DNA of 64,000 bases from Fistulifera solaris. Its lineage: Eukaryota; Bacillariophyta; Bacillariophyceae; Naviculales; Stauroneidaceae. Positions 1 to 10,104 of the stretch are shown in pieces (the stretch's first letter is position 1; each line of letters opens with the position of its first letter). A program made the position numbers and the translations under genes. Where the stretch lies: positions 682,001 through 746,000 of the forward strand of contig AP026144.1 of the NCBI GenBank assembly GCA_030295235.1. The letters run 5' to 3'. A model generated the notes under the pieces. The model had not been told where the DNA came from. It did not search any database and was given only the letters and a program-made list of their open reading frames with translations.

Positions 1-159
1 CGAGGACGAGAAGGCTACGCGTTAGTTACTTTGCAAGCCGCTCTCCATTTCCTCGATAATAGCACCGATATCGATCACGTGTTTGGCACCGAGGACGACG
101 ACGACGACGATGTCAACGATGATGATACATTTGAAAACGTCCCAGAGAACGGTTATTGA
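1..159 (+). CDS. C-terminal end of an unidentified protein (partial)
   Basis: The frame is open from the first base and ends with TGA at 157-159, giving 52 residues. The visible part is a short helix-like stretch (GYALVTLQAALHFLDN) followed by a very acidic tail with a run of Asp codons (EDDDDDDVNDDD). The helix-like part faintly resembles the C-terminal region of ADP-ribosylglycohydrolase-type proteins, but there is too little sequence to assign a family. The 5' part lies outside the window. Confidence 0.45.
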   Translation, partial: RGREGYALVTLQAALHFLDNSTDIDHVFGTEDDDDDDVNDDDTFENVPENGY

Positions 160-224
160 AAGCGTCATAGTTTATGCAAACAGGTATTTATTAAAAAAAA
201 TAATTTTTGGACTTTTTCATCAGC

Positions 225-1639
225 CTATATTTCACAGCGATACAGTTCCAATTGATAAGCCAGATCGGATGAGTTTGCAAAGAGCAGCGGTTCCGTCTCC
301 GACACGACCGACACATTGCCATCAAAATCCCAAACACTTTCCCAAAGTGGCCGTTCGGCATCTCGATAAGAAGGAGTTTGATCCAGCCATAACGTGCGTT
401 GGCTGGATTCCATATCCTGCTCAAAGCGACACGGTTTGCACTTGAAGAGTTCAATCACATCTTTTAATCGACGACGGCGTGGGTGCTTTCGAAATTTTCG
501 AATAGGTTCTTCCGTGTCAAATTGCTCGATGAATCTTTCTTCTTCCAAAGCTATTGGTGGTTGAAATACACTTTCGTTGCAGGGAACAGTTTCGGGCGTT
601 CGTGAGATTTCATTTTTCGTGTCGTCATTATCAGGAATAATAGTCTGTGATGTTTCGACTCGTTCTAGAGTCGTTGCTGATTCGCGCTTTGCCGTAAACA
701 CCGTCGCCATTGGCACGTCGTTGGAAACACACGAAGCGTCCGTTCCCAAAACATCGACACGGACTTCGATTGCTGGTTCTTCGAAGGGTGGTGAAAAGGA
801 CAAAAACTGACAAGCATGATGGTGTTGAAACACTTCTCCCATGACATGAATACGCGATTGCGCTCGAGGACTGAGGCGTACGTACGACTCGGCCGGCTGT
901 TTCACATTTTTGGCCGGATTCCGTTCGGCTCTACCGTCTGGACTACTCCCAGATGCAGGAAACGTTGCAAAGCAGCACTCGCATGAGCAATGGTGGTGGG
1001 AGCCGGCATAGACCACGGCTTGGCCACGAGAAGCTCGAAGGGATGTACCTGGCTAACAGTGAACGGACTCCAGTGCTGATTGCGCCATTGTAACATTCCA
1101 TCGTAATCTTGTCGCCATCGTTCTCCCACATTGCTTTGGATGGAATACAAGACATCACGGACGGTGTCAAACTGCACGTCGATCCACAATTGCATCAACT
1201 CGTAAATTTTAGAACCTGGATCCATCAAAAGAATAATGATGGGCGAAAAGTCGGGGCCCCGAACGGATCGATCCTGTTGAATAACTTCGATCCTGTCACT
1301 GCTTTCCATCACCAATGATTTCCCCATGCGTACACTATCGTCCCCATCGGGAGGCGGCTGGGGATGCAAGGGCTCTCGACTCGAAAGAATATGCGCCTGA
1401 TGCCACGAAGAAGGTCGTGGTGCATGCGAGCCGCTGAGATCCGAAAGGTCGCGTGACAACGAGTACGCATTGTGAATATGAATCGAATTCGGTGTCCCTA
1501 TGCTCAAATCCGAAGCAGTGTCACTGTGATCATCGGTCGGAAGAGCACGTCGAATCTCATCTATCGTTAACCGATCGGTCCATTTACGGGGAACCGTCCT
1601 TGGAATAGGACGTCGTTTTCGTTTCTCCAACGATGTCAT
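225..1639 (-). CDS. Unknown protein, two exons
   Basis: Two reverse-strand open frames overlap and join through a 50-bp phase-0 intron at 897-946 (GTAGTCC...GAAACAG), giving about 454 residues from the ATG at 1639. The N-terminus is basic (EKRKRRPIPRTVPRKW), then Ser/His/Pro-rich. The middle has a hydrophobic segment (DFSPIIILLMDPGSKIYELM) and Trp-rich stretches. The C-terminal half holds a basic patch (KHPRRRRLKDVIELF). No family is recognised. A one-base sequence error instead of an intron is possible, because such breaks are frequent in this window; the GT-AG boundaries and exact phase favour an intron. Confidence 0.55.
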
Positions 1640-1714
1640 GGTAAAATGGAACGAAAAACGATTTCAGAGTTGAAGTATTGTCAATCAACGAGGGGCAATG
1701 GAATACTAGGTAGT

Positions 1715-1918
1715 TCACTTCTCCGCTGTTGCCTGTTGCAATGGATCGAAAATGAAAGAAGATTTCTCGTCCTGGAGACAAGAGAAGAATATCTTTTGCC
1801 GATCTGGATTTAGGACAAACAGCAAATAATAATCATCATCATTCATCGGAATAATAGAATGCCATTCTTTTTCCGTTCGGTTGGGAGCCATTCCGCGAAA
1901 AGAAAGTTCGCCGCTCAT
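1715..1918 (-). CDS. Small unknown protein, 67 residues
   Basis: An ATG-initiated frame on the reverse strand with a protein-like composition (YYLLFVLNPDRQKIFFSC), ending just upstream of the 225-1639 gene and on the same strand. It could be a separate small gene or a 5' exon of that gene; no convincing splice pair was fixed. No family is recognised. Confidence 0.3.
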   Translation of the reverse strand: MSGELSFRGMAPNRTEKEWHSIIPMNDDDYYLLFVLNPDRQKIFFSCLQDEKSSFIFDPLQQATAEK

Positions 1919-2628
1919 TTATATAAGACTTATTTGTGCGTGACCGGCGCGCTACTGTGTTTTACTTGTACACCTTTATAGAAGTGTACACGCTTGTAGA
2001 AGTCCTCATTACTCAGTACTATCTACTAGAGATCCGTTTCTGGGCTTCGTCAACGTATTTTTCGTTGTTAAGTGTCAAGGTACTCAGATTTATCGATTCT
2101 ACTCCGACTATCAAGTGAACACGCGACGCACGCGTATTCAATCCTCAGCGGAAAATAACCTCAAGTACCGGTACGATAGCTTTCGAATTGTCCGACATTG
2201 GGGATAGGGATATGATGGTTCTTCAATGTGACGTCTTTCACGTGACCCGATAAAAGGACTCGACTGTGCGACGACGGAAAAGTCAACGTCATGCATCGCG
2301 CACGTCGCTTTTTCACTACGCAGTGTCATTGCGGTGCCGACCATTTGGTTGGAGTACATTTCGAGGTACTGTCATTTCTTTGTACTCTTTCGTACTATAC
2401 GCCGTCCTTCGTCCGCCGAAATTTTTGGCACTTTCCCGCGACACAACAACAAACGTCAGTCGAGAGATGACAACACACCACACAAAAGAGAAACACGTAC
2501 GTCGTCGACCCAAAAAATCCTCCGTGTGGCTTTGAAGCCAACGTTCGACGTTCGACGATCAACAACAACCAAACTCGTTCTTTTCTTGTTGCCTCCATAT
2601 TCTGTCTTGCAAGAATTTGTTAACAACC
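1919..2628. other. Spacer upstream of transketolase
   Basis: No supportable gene. It holds a perfect GTACCGGTAC palindrome at 2165-2174, a TCACGTGA palindrome at 2238-2245 and three copies of TGACGT/ACGTCA (entered separately). Short open frames on both strands lack protein-like composition. Confidence 0.6.
2229..2458. promoter_or_regulatory. Cluster of TGACGT-type elements upstream of transketolase
   Basis: TGACGT lies at 2229-2234 and ACGTCA (the same motif on the other strand) at 2286-2291 and 2453-2458, 170-400 bp before the transketolase ATG. This core is the CO2/cAMP-responsive element (CCRE) described in Phaeodactylum carbonic anhydrase promoters. By chance about 0.3 copies would be expected in 700 bp. 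A regulatory role is inferred only. Confidence 0.3.
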
Positions 2629-4859
2629 ATGAAGTTCTCGTCCATTGCCGTTGCTGCCATACTATTTGCTGCGAAAGCGGAAGCCTTTGCGGGGCCCCAG
2701 ATGAAGCCCCGTTTTGCGGTGCAAGCCCTCAAGAGCACGGCCGTCGAAGTTGACAAGATGGCCGCCTTGGCCACCGCGGCCGATGAGTCGCGTGGTTTGG
2801 CGATGGATTCTATTGCGGCCGCACATTCGGGTCACATGGGTTTACCGCTCGGTGCCGCCGAAATTGGGGCCGTCTTGTGGGGATCGCAGGTGCGTCAAAG
2901 AAGAAACAAACGAACGAACGAAAAAAAATCCGCCCGAATCTCGTTCTCTCCCTCACACACACCCTTTCTTTCTTTCACTCTCTCTCTTCTTGTAGATGAC
3001 ATACAACCCCGCTGATCCGACCTGGGTCAACCGCGATCGCTTCATTTTGTCGGCTGGACACGGATCCATGTTTGTCTACTCGTGGTTGAACTTGGCCGGT
3101 TACGACTTGCCCATGGACGAACTCAAGCGATTCCGTCAACACCATTCCATGACACCTGGTCACCCTGAATTCCCCAACTCGGAACACAACACGCCCGGTA
3201 TTGAAAGTACGACGGGTCCTCTCGGTCAGGGTGTTTCCAACGCGGTTGGATTTGCCGCATCCGCCAAAATGGCCGAAGCCGTCTACAACACCAAGGACCA
3301 CAAGATCTTTGATCATCACATCTTCACTTTGGCCGGTGACGGTTGCTTCCAAGAAGGTGTTTCGGCCGAAGCGGCCGCCTTTGCGGCACACGAAAAGCTT
3401 GACAACTTGATTGTCATGTACGATGCCAACGAGGTTACTCTCGATAAAATGGCCGAATACACGCAATCCGAGGACATTCTCAAGCGTTACGAAGCCTACG
3501 GATGGGAAACGTACGACATTGACGGACATGATTTGGAATTGGTCGAAAAGACCATTGCCGCCGCCAAGGCCAGTGACAATGGCAAGCCCAAGTTTATCAA
3601 GTGCAATACCATCATTGGCAAGGGCATGGAGGAGACGGAAGGTACCAACGCTGCGCACGGTGAAGCCGGTGTGCCGTATGTCGATAACGCCAAGAAGAAC
3701 ATTGGTCTACCCGAAGGAGAAAAGTGGTATGTCAGTCAGGGAACACGCGATTTCTTCAAACAAGTTCAGGAAACCAACAAGGCCAAGTACGACGAGTGGC
3801 AAAAGACGTATGGTGCTTGGAAGGAGGCCAACCCCGCTCTTGCCAAGCAGTTGGAAGACGCCGTGGCGGACAACGTCATGCCGGCCGAGGAAATGATTGA
3901 AAAGATCCCCGCCTTGGAATCAGGAGCCGAGGCCACTCGTGTGTCCCAAAACAAGGCCATTCAACACATTGCCAAATTGGTTCCTCACTACGTCTCGGGA
4001 TCGGCTGATTTACACGGATCGTGCCGTAACTACATCAACGATGGAGGAAACTTTGGTGCCGGTTTTGACAAAAGCTACGCAGGCCGCAACTTGTACTTTG
4101 GTATCCGTGAACACGCCATGGGATCCATCATGAACGGATTCGCGTACCACGGACTCTTCAAGATTTCCGGATCGACCTTTTTGGTCTTTTGTGGACTACA
4201 TGCGTGCCACTCTCCGTGTGGCCTCGTTGGCCGAACTCAACCGTGTGTCGTACATTTTGACACACGACTCGATTGGTGTCGGTGAGGACGGTCCCACGCA
4301 CCAGCCGGTCGAAACCGTCTCGGGTCTTCGTGTCATTCCCAACTTGGATGTCTTCCGACCGGGTGATGCGGAAGAAACGGTCGCCTCCATGATTCATTCC
4401 GTCACGCGCAAGGAGGGTCCGGTGGCCTTGATTTACTCTCGTCAAAATGTCAACCAAATCCCCAATATGGATTACAAGGAGATTCGCAAGGGTGCCCTCA
4501 AGGGAGCGTATGTTGTGAAGAAGGAAGAAGGTGACCTGGATATTATCATTATCGCCTCGGGTTCGGAACTCCAACACGCCACGGCCGCCGCCAAGGACAT
4601 GCCCAATGCCCGCGTTGTGTCCATGCCCTGCATGGAACTCTTTGAGCGCCAATCGGATGACTACAAGGAATCCGTACTACCCTCCACGTGCACGAAGCGC
4701 ATTGCCATGGAAGCCGGTGTCACCGGTTTGTGGTACAAGTACGCCAGCAAAGTCATTGGTACAGATAAGTTCGGTATGTCGGCTCCCGGTGATATTGTCA
4801 TGAAGGAATTCGGTATGACCGCCGACAATCTTGCGGCCGAAATTGCTGCCATGAACTAA
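2629..4859 (+). CDS. TKL: Plastid-type transketolase precursor
   Basis: Thiamine-diphosphate enzyme that moves two-carbon units between sugar phosphates in the Calvin cycle and pentose phosphate pathway. The ATG at 2629 starts a signal peptide ([20 protein letters not shown]) cut before Phe, the diatom plastid-import signal. Exon 1 is 2629-2889, the intron 2890-2995 (106 bp), exon 2 starts at 2996. Family motifs are clear: [24 protein letters not shown], the ThDP motif [32 protein letters not shown] and [18 protein letters not shown]. About 742 residues, near the normal length plus presequence. The frame breaks at a T run (4187-4190), where one T too many separates FLVF from the conserved VDYMRA; both sides are perfectly conserved, so I read across it. 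TGACGT elements upstream suggest, but do not prove, CO2-linked control. Confidence 0.96.
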
Positions 4860-5127
4860 ATCAAACCAAGAATAATAGTCATTTGTAGAACACTACTTGA
4901 ATGTGAGTATTGTAGCTTTTAGGAGGGGATGATCACTATAATTAGTTGTAACGTGGCCTTTGTAACTGGGCTATCCCCGAAAGCTGTCTGTCTGGCCTTC
5001 GTCAAGAGGCATGACAACGTTTCATTTTTCGAACTTCATCATTTTTCTCTTTTGTCTTTTTTTGTTGTTGTTGCTTTTCATTCTTTTTGCTTCTGTATTT
5101 ATGAATCGAAACCTTGTCAAAAATACA

Positions 5128-6105
5128 ATGGCACTGTACTCTCATCACAATGTCCTCCAACGTTTGTTTCCTTCACGACTCCTCTTTCAGGTCCGTTCCT
5201 TGGCGTCCGGTCGCCGTCGCAGCTGGGTGCAATCGAAACAACAACAACAACAACAACGACCCCTACTCGTAGAGACCCATCCAGCAATTGTTGAAAGTTC
5301 GACACTGAGTAAACATCATTCTTGGGACAAAAAATTCCGGATCTGGATAACGCCTCTCAGGTTTCGACGATCGTATTATACACGCGAACACGTAATAGAA
5401 GTGCTGCGCCGTCGATTTCCTCTCTGGATAGTCTTGTCGTTTTTCTGCGTGTGGTGGGATCAAACTTCTCCTTATTCATTGTTAACAATTCACGGTCCCA
5501 GTATGCTACCGACTATGGCCGCCGATGGGAGTGAAGTTTGGCTGGTACGAACCCGTGCTTGGCATTTCTTTGGACCTTTTTGTCGAACGAGTGATTTAGT
5601 GGGATTCGCGTCTCCTTATTCTTCCTCCTCGAATCAACAACAACAACAACAACATATTTCGTGCAAACGGGTGGTGGGAGTGGCCGGTGATCGTGTATCG
5701 CGTTACGGAAAGTATGTGCACTTGTATCTAGAACAAGATCCGGAGCATTGGGGACAACGAATGCCCGCTGAAGGTGACGGAATTCATGATTGGATCGATC
5801 GCAGCTTCGCTTGGGATCATCCAGATTACTGCGACAAAAACAAAGTAACGGAATCAAAGCGAACATTTGTGGTTCCTCCGGGACATGTGTGGTTGGAATC
5901 AGATTGTCCGGCCTTGGGCATCGATTCGCGTCAACATGGACCCATTCCCGAAGAATGGATCCGCGGACGTGTTGTACGACGCGTGTGGCCTCTTTTCGGG
6001 AAAGATGATCATCGCCAACGACCTCATCCCATTCCGCTGGATACCGAGAGTCTACGTCAACACAATGTTCATATCGTCCAAGAGGACGGGAATTCCACCA
6101 GTTGA
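5128..6105 (+). CDS. Mitochondrial inner membrane-type signal peptidase (S26 family)
   Basis: Serine-lysine protease that removes sorting signals from imported proteins at the mitochondrial inner membrane (Imp1/Imp2 type). From the ATG at 5128 the protein has 325 residues: an Arg-rich presequence (LFPSRLLFQVRSLASGRRRS), a membrane segment (PLWIVLSFFCVWW), then the catalytic Ser125 in GPSMLPTM and Lys180 in CKRVVGVAGD. The late box VPPGHVWLESDCP is also present, with DSR close behind. The frame is open back to 5011, but that would add an odd hydrophobic leader; 5128 gives a normal mitochondrial presequence. Poly-Gln tracts (CAA codons) interrupt the N-terminal region and the stretch between the Ser and Lys boxes. 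Plastid location is a less likely alternative. Confidence 0.87.
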   Translation: MALYSHHNVLQRLFPSRLLFQVRSLASGRRRSWVQSKQQQQQQRPLLVETHPAIVESSTLSKHHSWDKKFRIWITPLRFRRSYYTREHVIEVLRRRFPLWIVLSFFCVWWDQTSPYSLLTIHGPSMLPTMAADGSEVWLVRTRAWHFFGPFCRTSDLVGFASPYSSSSNQQQQQQHISCKRVVGVAGDRVSRYGKYVHLYLEQDPEHWGQRMPAEGDGIHDWIDRSFAWDHPDYCDKNKVTESKRTFVVPPGHVWLESDCPALGIDSRQHGPIPEEWIRGRVVRRVWPLFGKDDHRQRPHPIPLDTESLRQHNVHIVQEDGNSTS

Positions 6106-6492
6106 TGGTTTCTTTTTCGTCATTTTTCGTCATGCACGAGCTACAGTATCATTTACACGAACTGGATGTCGCGTCGATTCGCATGATTCCTAGAGAAGAG
6201 ACACCAGATGGCTACAAGAAACAATTACATAGACAAGGTGGGAAGATGATTTGGCGTTTTGATGTACCTGGTAGCTTTCGCAACGAATCATCCATAGCAA
6301 GGGAATCGCTCCCTCTAGAGACTCTAGAGACTGGCTCCTTTACTCTAAAATATCGTACCGGTATCAAATCTACCTTTAGTGAAAAGTCGTCGCCGACCGT
6401 CTTTTGCACGTGGATGTTTTTGTTTTTCCCTGCCACCAGCATTTCTCTCTCCAGAGAGACCCTACACCTACAAGTATAGGATATGATACAAC

Positions 6493-6525
<33 letters not shown>

Positions 6526-6539
6526 CTCACAATCGAAAG
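6106..6539. other. Spacer with CAT repeat
   Basis: No gene supported. It carries a GTACCGGTAT motif at 6355-6364 and an (ATC)n run at about 6490-6523. The run is in frame with the downstream gene but is probably 5' untranslated. Confidence 0.5.
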
Positions 6540-6744
6540 ATGCCTTCTTTGAAGTTAACAGTATCTTACGACGGAACTCGCTTCAATGGCTTTCAGCGTC
6601 AAAGGACAAACACGGATATGATCGAACGACCGGCGAAGCGACCTCATTTTACGAAAGAAGGCACCAAGAAATCCGTGACGGTAACGATTCAGGAATGCCT
6701 CGAAGAAGCCTTAATCAGTTATAGTAATCATCCTGTGACTCGTC

Positions 6745-6818
<74 letters not shown>

Positions 6819-7553
6819 GAGATCATTACCGTGAACGATTTAAAGCTCAAATTTGCGGGTCGGACCGATAAGGGTGTCCACGCTCGGGGGCAAGTGGTGA
6901 CCGTTTACTTACCGCCATTGACCGAAAGTTTGCACGAAATCCAACGTGGTATCAATAGTCGTTTACCGATGGATATTTCCGTCGATCAGATCGAATTGTT
7001 AAACCAAGCATTGGATCCACGGCATGACGTCAAACAAAAAACGTACAGTTACACGGTCAAATATCGTCGGCAAGTCTGGCGGGAAGATGGTACAATCCAT
7101 CCGCTGTGTCACTTGGGAATCTTTAGTTTCCGACAAGCCTTGGATCCACCCAATCTGTGGTGGTGTCCTTGGGCCTTGAATGACGCTCGGTTACCCGAAT
7201 TGTGTCAACAATTGTCCGGCAGGCACAATTATCGGGCCTTTGTGCACAAACAAGTGCGCGATGAGCAACCATCTCACGTCATGACCTTGGATCAAATGTC
7301 CGTGACATTCCAACAAGTCACTCCGGACGACGAGGAAGCTCCTGTCATCGTGGCACGGTTCAAAGTCCAAGCCAAAGGCTTTCGTCGGACCATGGTCCGG
7401 AATTTGGTCGGCTATTGCATCGATGTGTGTCGTGGCCACGAAAGTGTCATGGCCATGGATTGGGATACAATTTGGTCAGGTTCGGATGAAGCAGCCGATC
7501 GTATCAACGCGGCGCCGGCTTGTGGATTGTGTTTGGAGTCGGTCGTGTATTAA
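6540..7553 (+). CDS. tRNA pseudouridine synthase, TruA family, with poly-Gln insert
   Basis: Isomerises uridine to pseudouridine in tRNA (TruA/Pus1/Pus3 family). From the ATG at 6540 the protein has 337 residues, starting directly with the family's first strand (LKLTVSYDGTRFNGFQRQ). The catalytic Asp sits in FAGRTDKGVHARGQVV. Further family segments are INSRLPMDI, DPRHDVKQKTYSYTVKY, RHNYRAF and GFRRTMVRNLVGYC. An upstream in-frame ATG at 6483 would add only a Ser tract, so I chose 6540. Residues 69-93 are 25 uninterrupted Gln, all CAA (6744-6818), placed just before the catalytic motif, where the fold has a loop. Whether it is the Pus1, Pus3 or an organelle type cannot be told. Confidence 0.93.
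6744..6818 (+). repeat. (CAA)25 microsatellite in the TruA-family gene
   Basis: Twenty-five perfect CAA units in frame, encoding Gln25. It is the longest pure trinucleotide run in the window and likely varies in length between alleles. Confidence 0.95.
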
Positions 7554-7921
7554 AAGATAGTTTGATTGCACAAATAGCAATCATAGCTACCCTTTTGCTT
7601 ATAAATATGTACTGTACGACTCTATTAGTGATTTTTGATTAATGTGTGAGATAATTATATCTGATTGGATTATTATCGACTCGCATGTGAGTCTCTAGCT
7701 AGACACGCAAAACTTTAGAGCTCGACCTGATCCAACAGGATTCATTCATGATTCCTGAGTAAGCGTGACTAACTACCGACATACAGACGCCACCGTTTCA
7801 AATGCAGCATGGCATGCAGCATTTTCATTTTTTTTGCATTGCATCGACTCGTAATGAGTCATCATCTTTCGTTTGCCTGATAGATTCTTTCGTTTCAACG
7901 GACTATTTCTTTTTTTAAAGA
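7554..7921. other. Spacer
   Basis: AT-rich, with no gene or clear motif seen. It separates two forward-strand genes. Confidence 0.5.
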
Positions 7922-8893
7922 ATGAACGGCAACAATAACGAAGAAGAGACACCCGGAAAGGGCTGGACGAATGGTGCCTTACCACCGGCATTCGCACCGC
8001 ACACCCTGGATGGCAAATTGCAACTCTATCAACATCATCGTCGATGGATTGGTTTAAATAGTTCGTGGTCCAGGATCGGCAATGACGACACGGAATTATC
8101 GAAACGAACCAGTAGTAGTTCCTCCGGCATTTCTTTGGTGGAAACTCCTGAAGAACAAGGACAACGCGTTCGGGCGTTAATTGCGCAATTGTGTGAATCC
8201 TTTTATAAGGCGGGATGGGCCACGGGGACGGGAGGTGGGATTTCGATTCGTGTGAAACACAACGACGACTGGCGTGTCTTTGTTGCACCGTCGGGTTTAC
8301 AAAAGGAAGATTTGATTGGGGATGATATCTTTGAATTGGATATGTAAGTTCCTCTTGTATAATTTTGGGATTCCCCTCCCCCTGACGACTCTTTTTGTTA
8401 TGTTCGAGACAGGAACCGCAACGTTGTCCAATATCCTTTCTCAAATCCTACATTGCGACAATCGGCGTGTACACCGCTCTGGTACGTCATTTATCGATTG
8501 CGACCCACGGCGACGGCCGTCTTGCACACCCACAGTCCCAATGCTGTTTACGCCACCTTGTTGGATCCGACCGAAACTTCATCTTGTTTAAGAATCACAC
8601 ATTTGGAAATGTTAAAGGTGTCGGAAATCACGCGTACGATGATTTCCTTACCATACCCATCATTGACAATCGACCCACGGAAGATCAACTCGCCGATCAA
8701 TTGGCCGCGGCCGTGCAACAATACCCTAAAACGAATGCGGTCCTCGTACGGCGGCATGGTTTGTATGTGTGGGGAGATTCCTGGGAACAATGCAAAACAC
8801 AAGCGGAATCGATCGATTATGTGTTGGCGGCGGCGGTCCAAATGAAACAAATGGGGATCGATCCGGCGGTGCCACCCAAGTCGGGGACATATC

Positions 8894-8926
<33 letters not shown>

Positions 8927-9719
8927 TAGAGCCCGTTACCAAGAAACAAAAAACAGGATTTCATGGTGTTTCGGCCGCCGACAATGCGGATGATTTGCTA
9001 GCCAATGTCACGCCCTTATTGCCACGCGATGGCTTCAAGGCGTTATTGCTCGATATCGAAGGATGTACGAGCAGTATTGCCTTTGTCAAAGAGGTCTTGT
9101 TTCCTTACGTCCGACAGCATTTGTTGGAATTTCTGGAACAGCGACCCAATGCGGATTGGTTACCGGCACTCCAGCAGGAAGTCCAGTCGCATGGAGGAGG
9201 AGATGTCATGACGACTATTAGCGATTGTGTCACGTATTTGATGGATCGTGATATCAAATCGGCGGCCCTCAAAGAGTTGCAAGGACAAATGTGGCAAGCG
9301 GGTTATGATGAAGGTGAATTACAAGGTCATGTCTATGCGGATATGAAACCCATGTTGGAATGGATGCAAGGGAACCATATTCCGGTCTATATTTATTCGT
9401 CGGGATCCGTGAAAGCGCAAAAGCTACTGTTTGGGCATTCGACACAAGGTGATTTGCTGCCGTTGTTGGCGGGACATTTTGATATACCGAGTGCGGGTGG
9501 GAAAAAGAAAGTACTTCGTATCAAACGATTGCGACTCAATTGGGTCTCCAGCCCTCCGAGATCGTCTTTGTGAGTGATGCGGAAGACGAATTGGTAGCCG
9601 CTCGACAGGCGGGGATCGGCAAGGCCGTCATGAGCGTGCGACCGGGCAATGTACCCATGACTGCGGTGGGGAAAGGGTTTCCGGCAATCTATTCATTGCT
9701 CCAATTGTGCGGTGCATGA
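7922..9719 (+). CDS. mtnBC: Fused methylthioribulose-1-phosphate dehydratase / enolase-phosphatase (MtnB-MtnC)
   Basis: Bifunctional cytosolic enzyme for two consecutive steps of methionine salvage. The N-terminal half is a class II aldolase-like dehydratase: GWATGTGGGISIR, VAPSGLQKEDL, zinc-site HTHS, the family block ITHLEMLKG, and VLVRRHGLYVWGDSWE. The C-terminal half is a HAD-type enolase-phosphatase: LLLDIEGCTSSIAFVKEV, YIYSSGSVKAQKLLFGH, and near the end VFVSDAEDELVAARQAGI. A run of Asp codons (about 8896-8925) forms the linker. Exon 1 is 7922-8343, the intron 8344-8412 (69 bp). One base is missing at 8617-8618 (G run) and one at 9502-9506 (A run); both sides of each break match the family. 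Plants have the same fusion (DEP1), so the domain order is not new. Confidence 0.94.
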
Positions 9720-10104
9720 AAGTGTTCATGATTTTCACACAACAGTAAAAGAACTAGATGCATTCCTGTTTACACTCCGTCTTTAGGTTGTTTCCTGATT
9801 GTTGTCCACCGTCATCGTTGAAGAGACGGGGCGGTACCCGAATGACATTCCTTTGAAATTCTTAGACGCGTACCGGTACTCCTCTAGTCCAACTCGATCC
9901 TCTATCTCCTCCTCCACTTTCACCCAAAGACGACAGCTGTTGACTTTTAAGGTCAACAATTATTCGTTGCATCACATTGCTACTGATCAAATAGACTAAT
10001 TGTTACAGCAATAGCTCAGAAACGAATAACTTAATTAGTCTACACATAATATTGAAGACAAGGGAGGCGACAGGGAGCTGAGCAAGGAGGCAAGGTAGTC
10101 CAAA
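9720..10104. other. Spacer
   Basis: No supportable gene. A perfect GTACCGGTAC palindrome lies at 9870-9879. A 66-codon frame at 9799-9999 has low-complexity composition and is not called. Confidence 0.5.

Noticed and set aside
225-445. Open frames on both strands at the left end (83-445 +, 191-454 -)
   Set aside because: They overlap the better-supported reverse gene, lack protein-like composition and share no family motifs.
5011-5127. Upstream start of the signal peptidase at 5011
   Set aside because: It would add a hydrophobic 39-residue leader before the normal mitochondrial presequence; 5128 gives a standard start.
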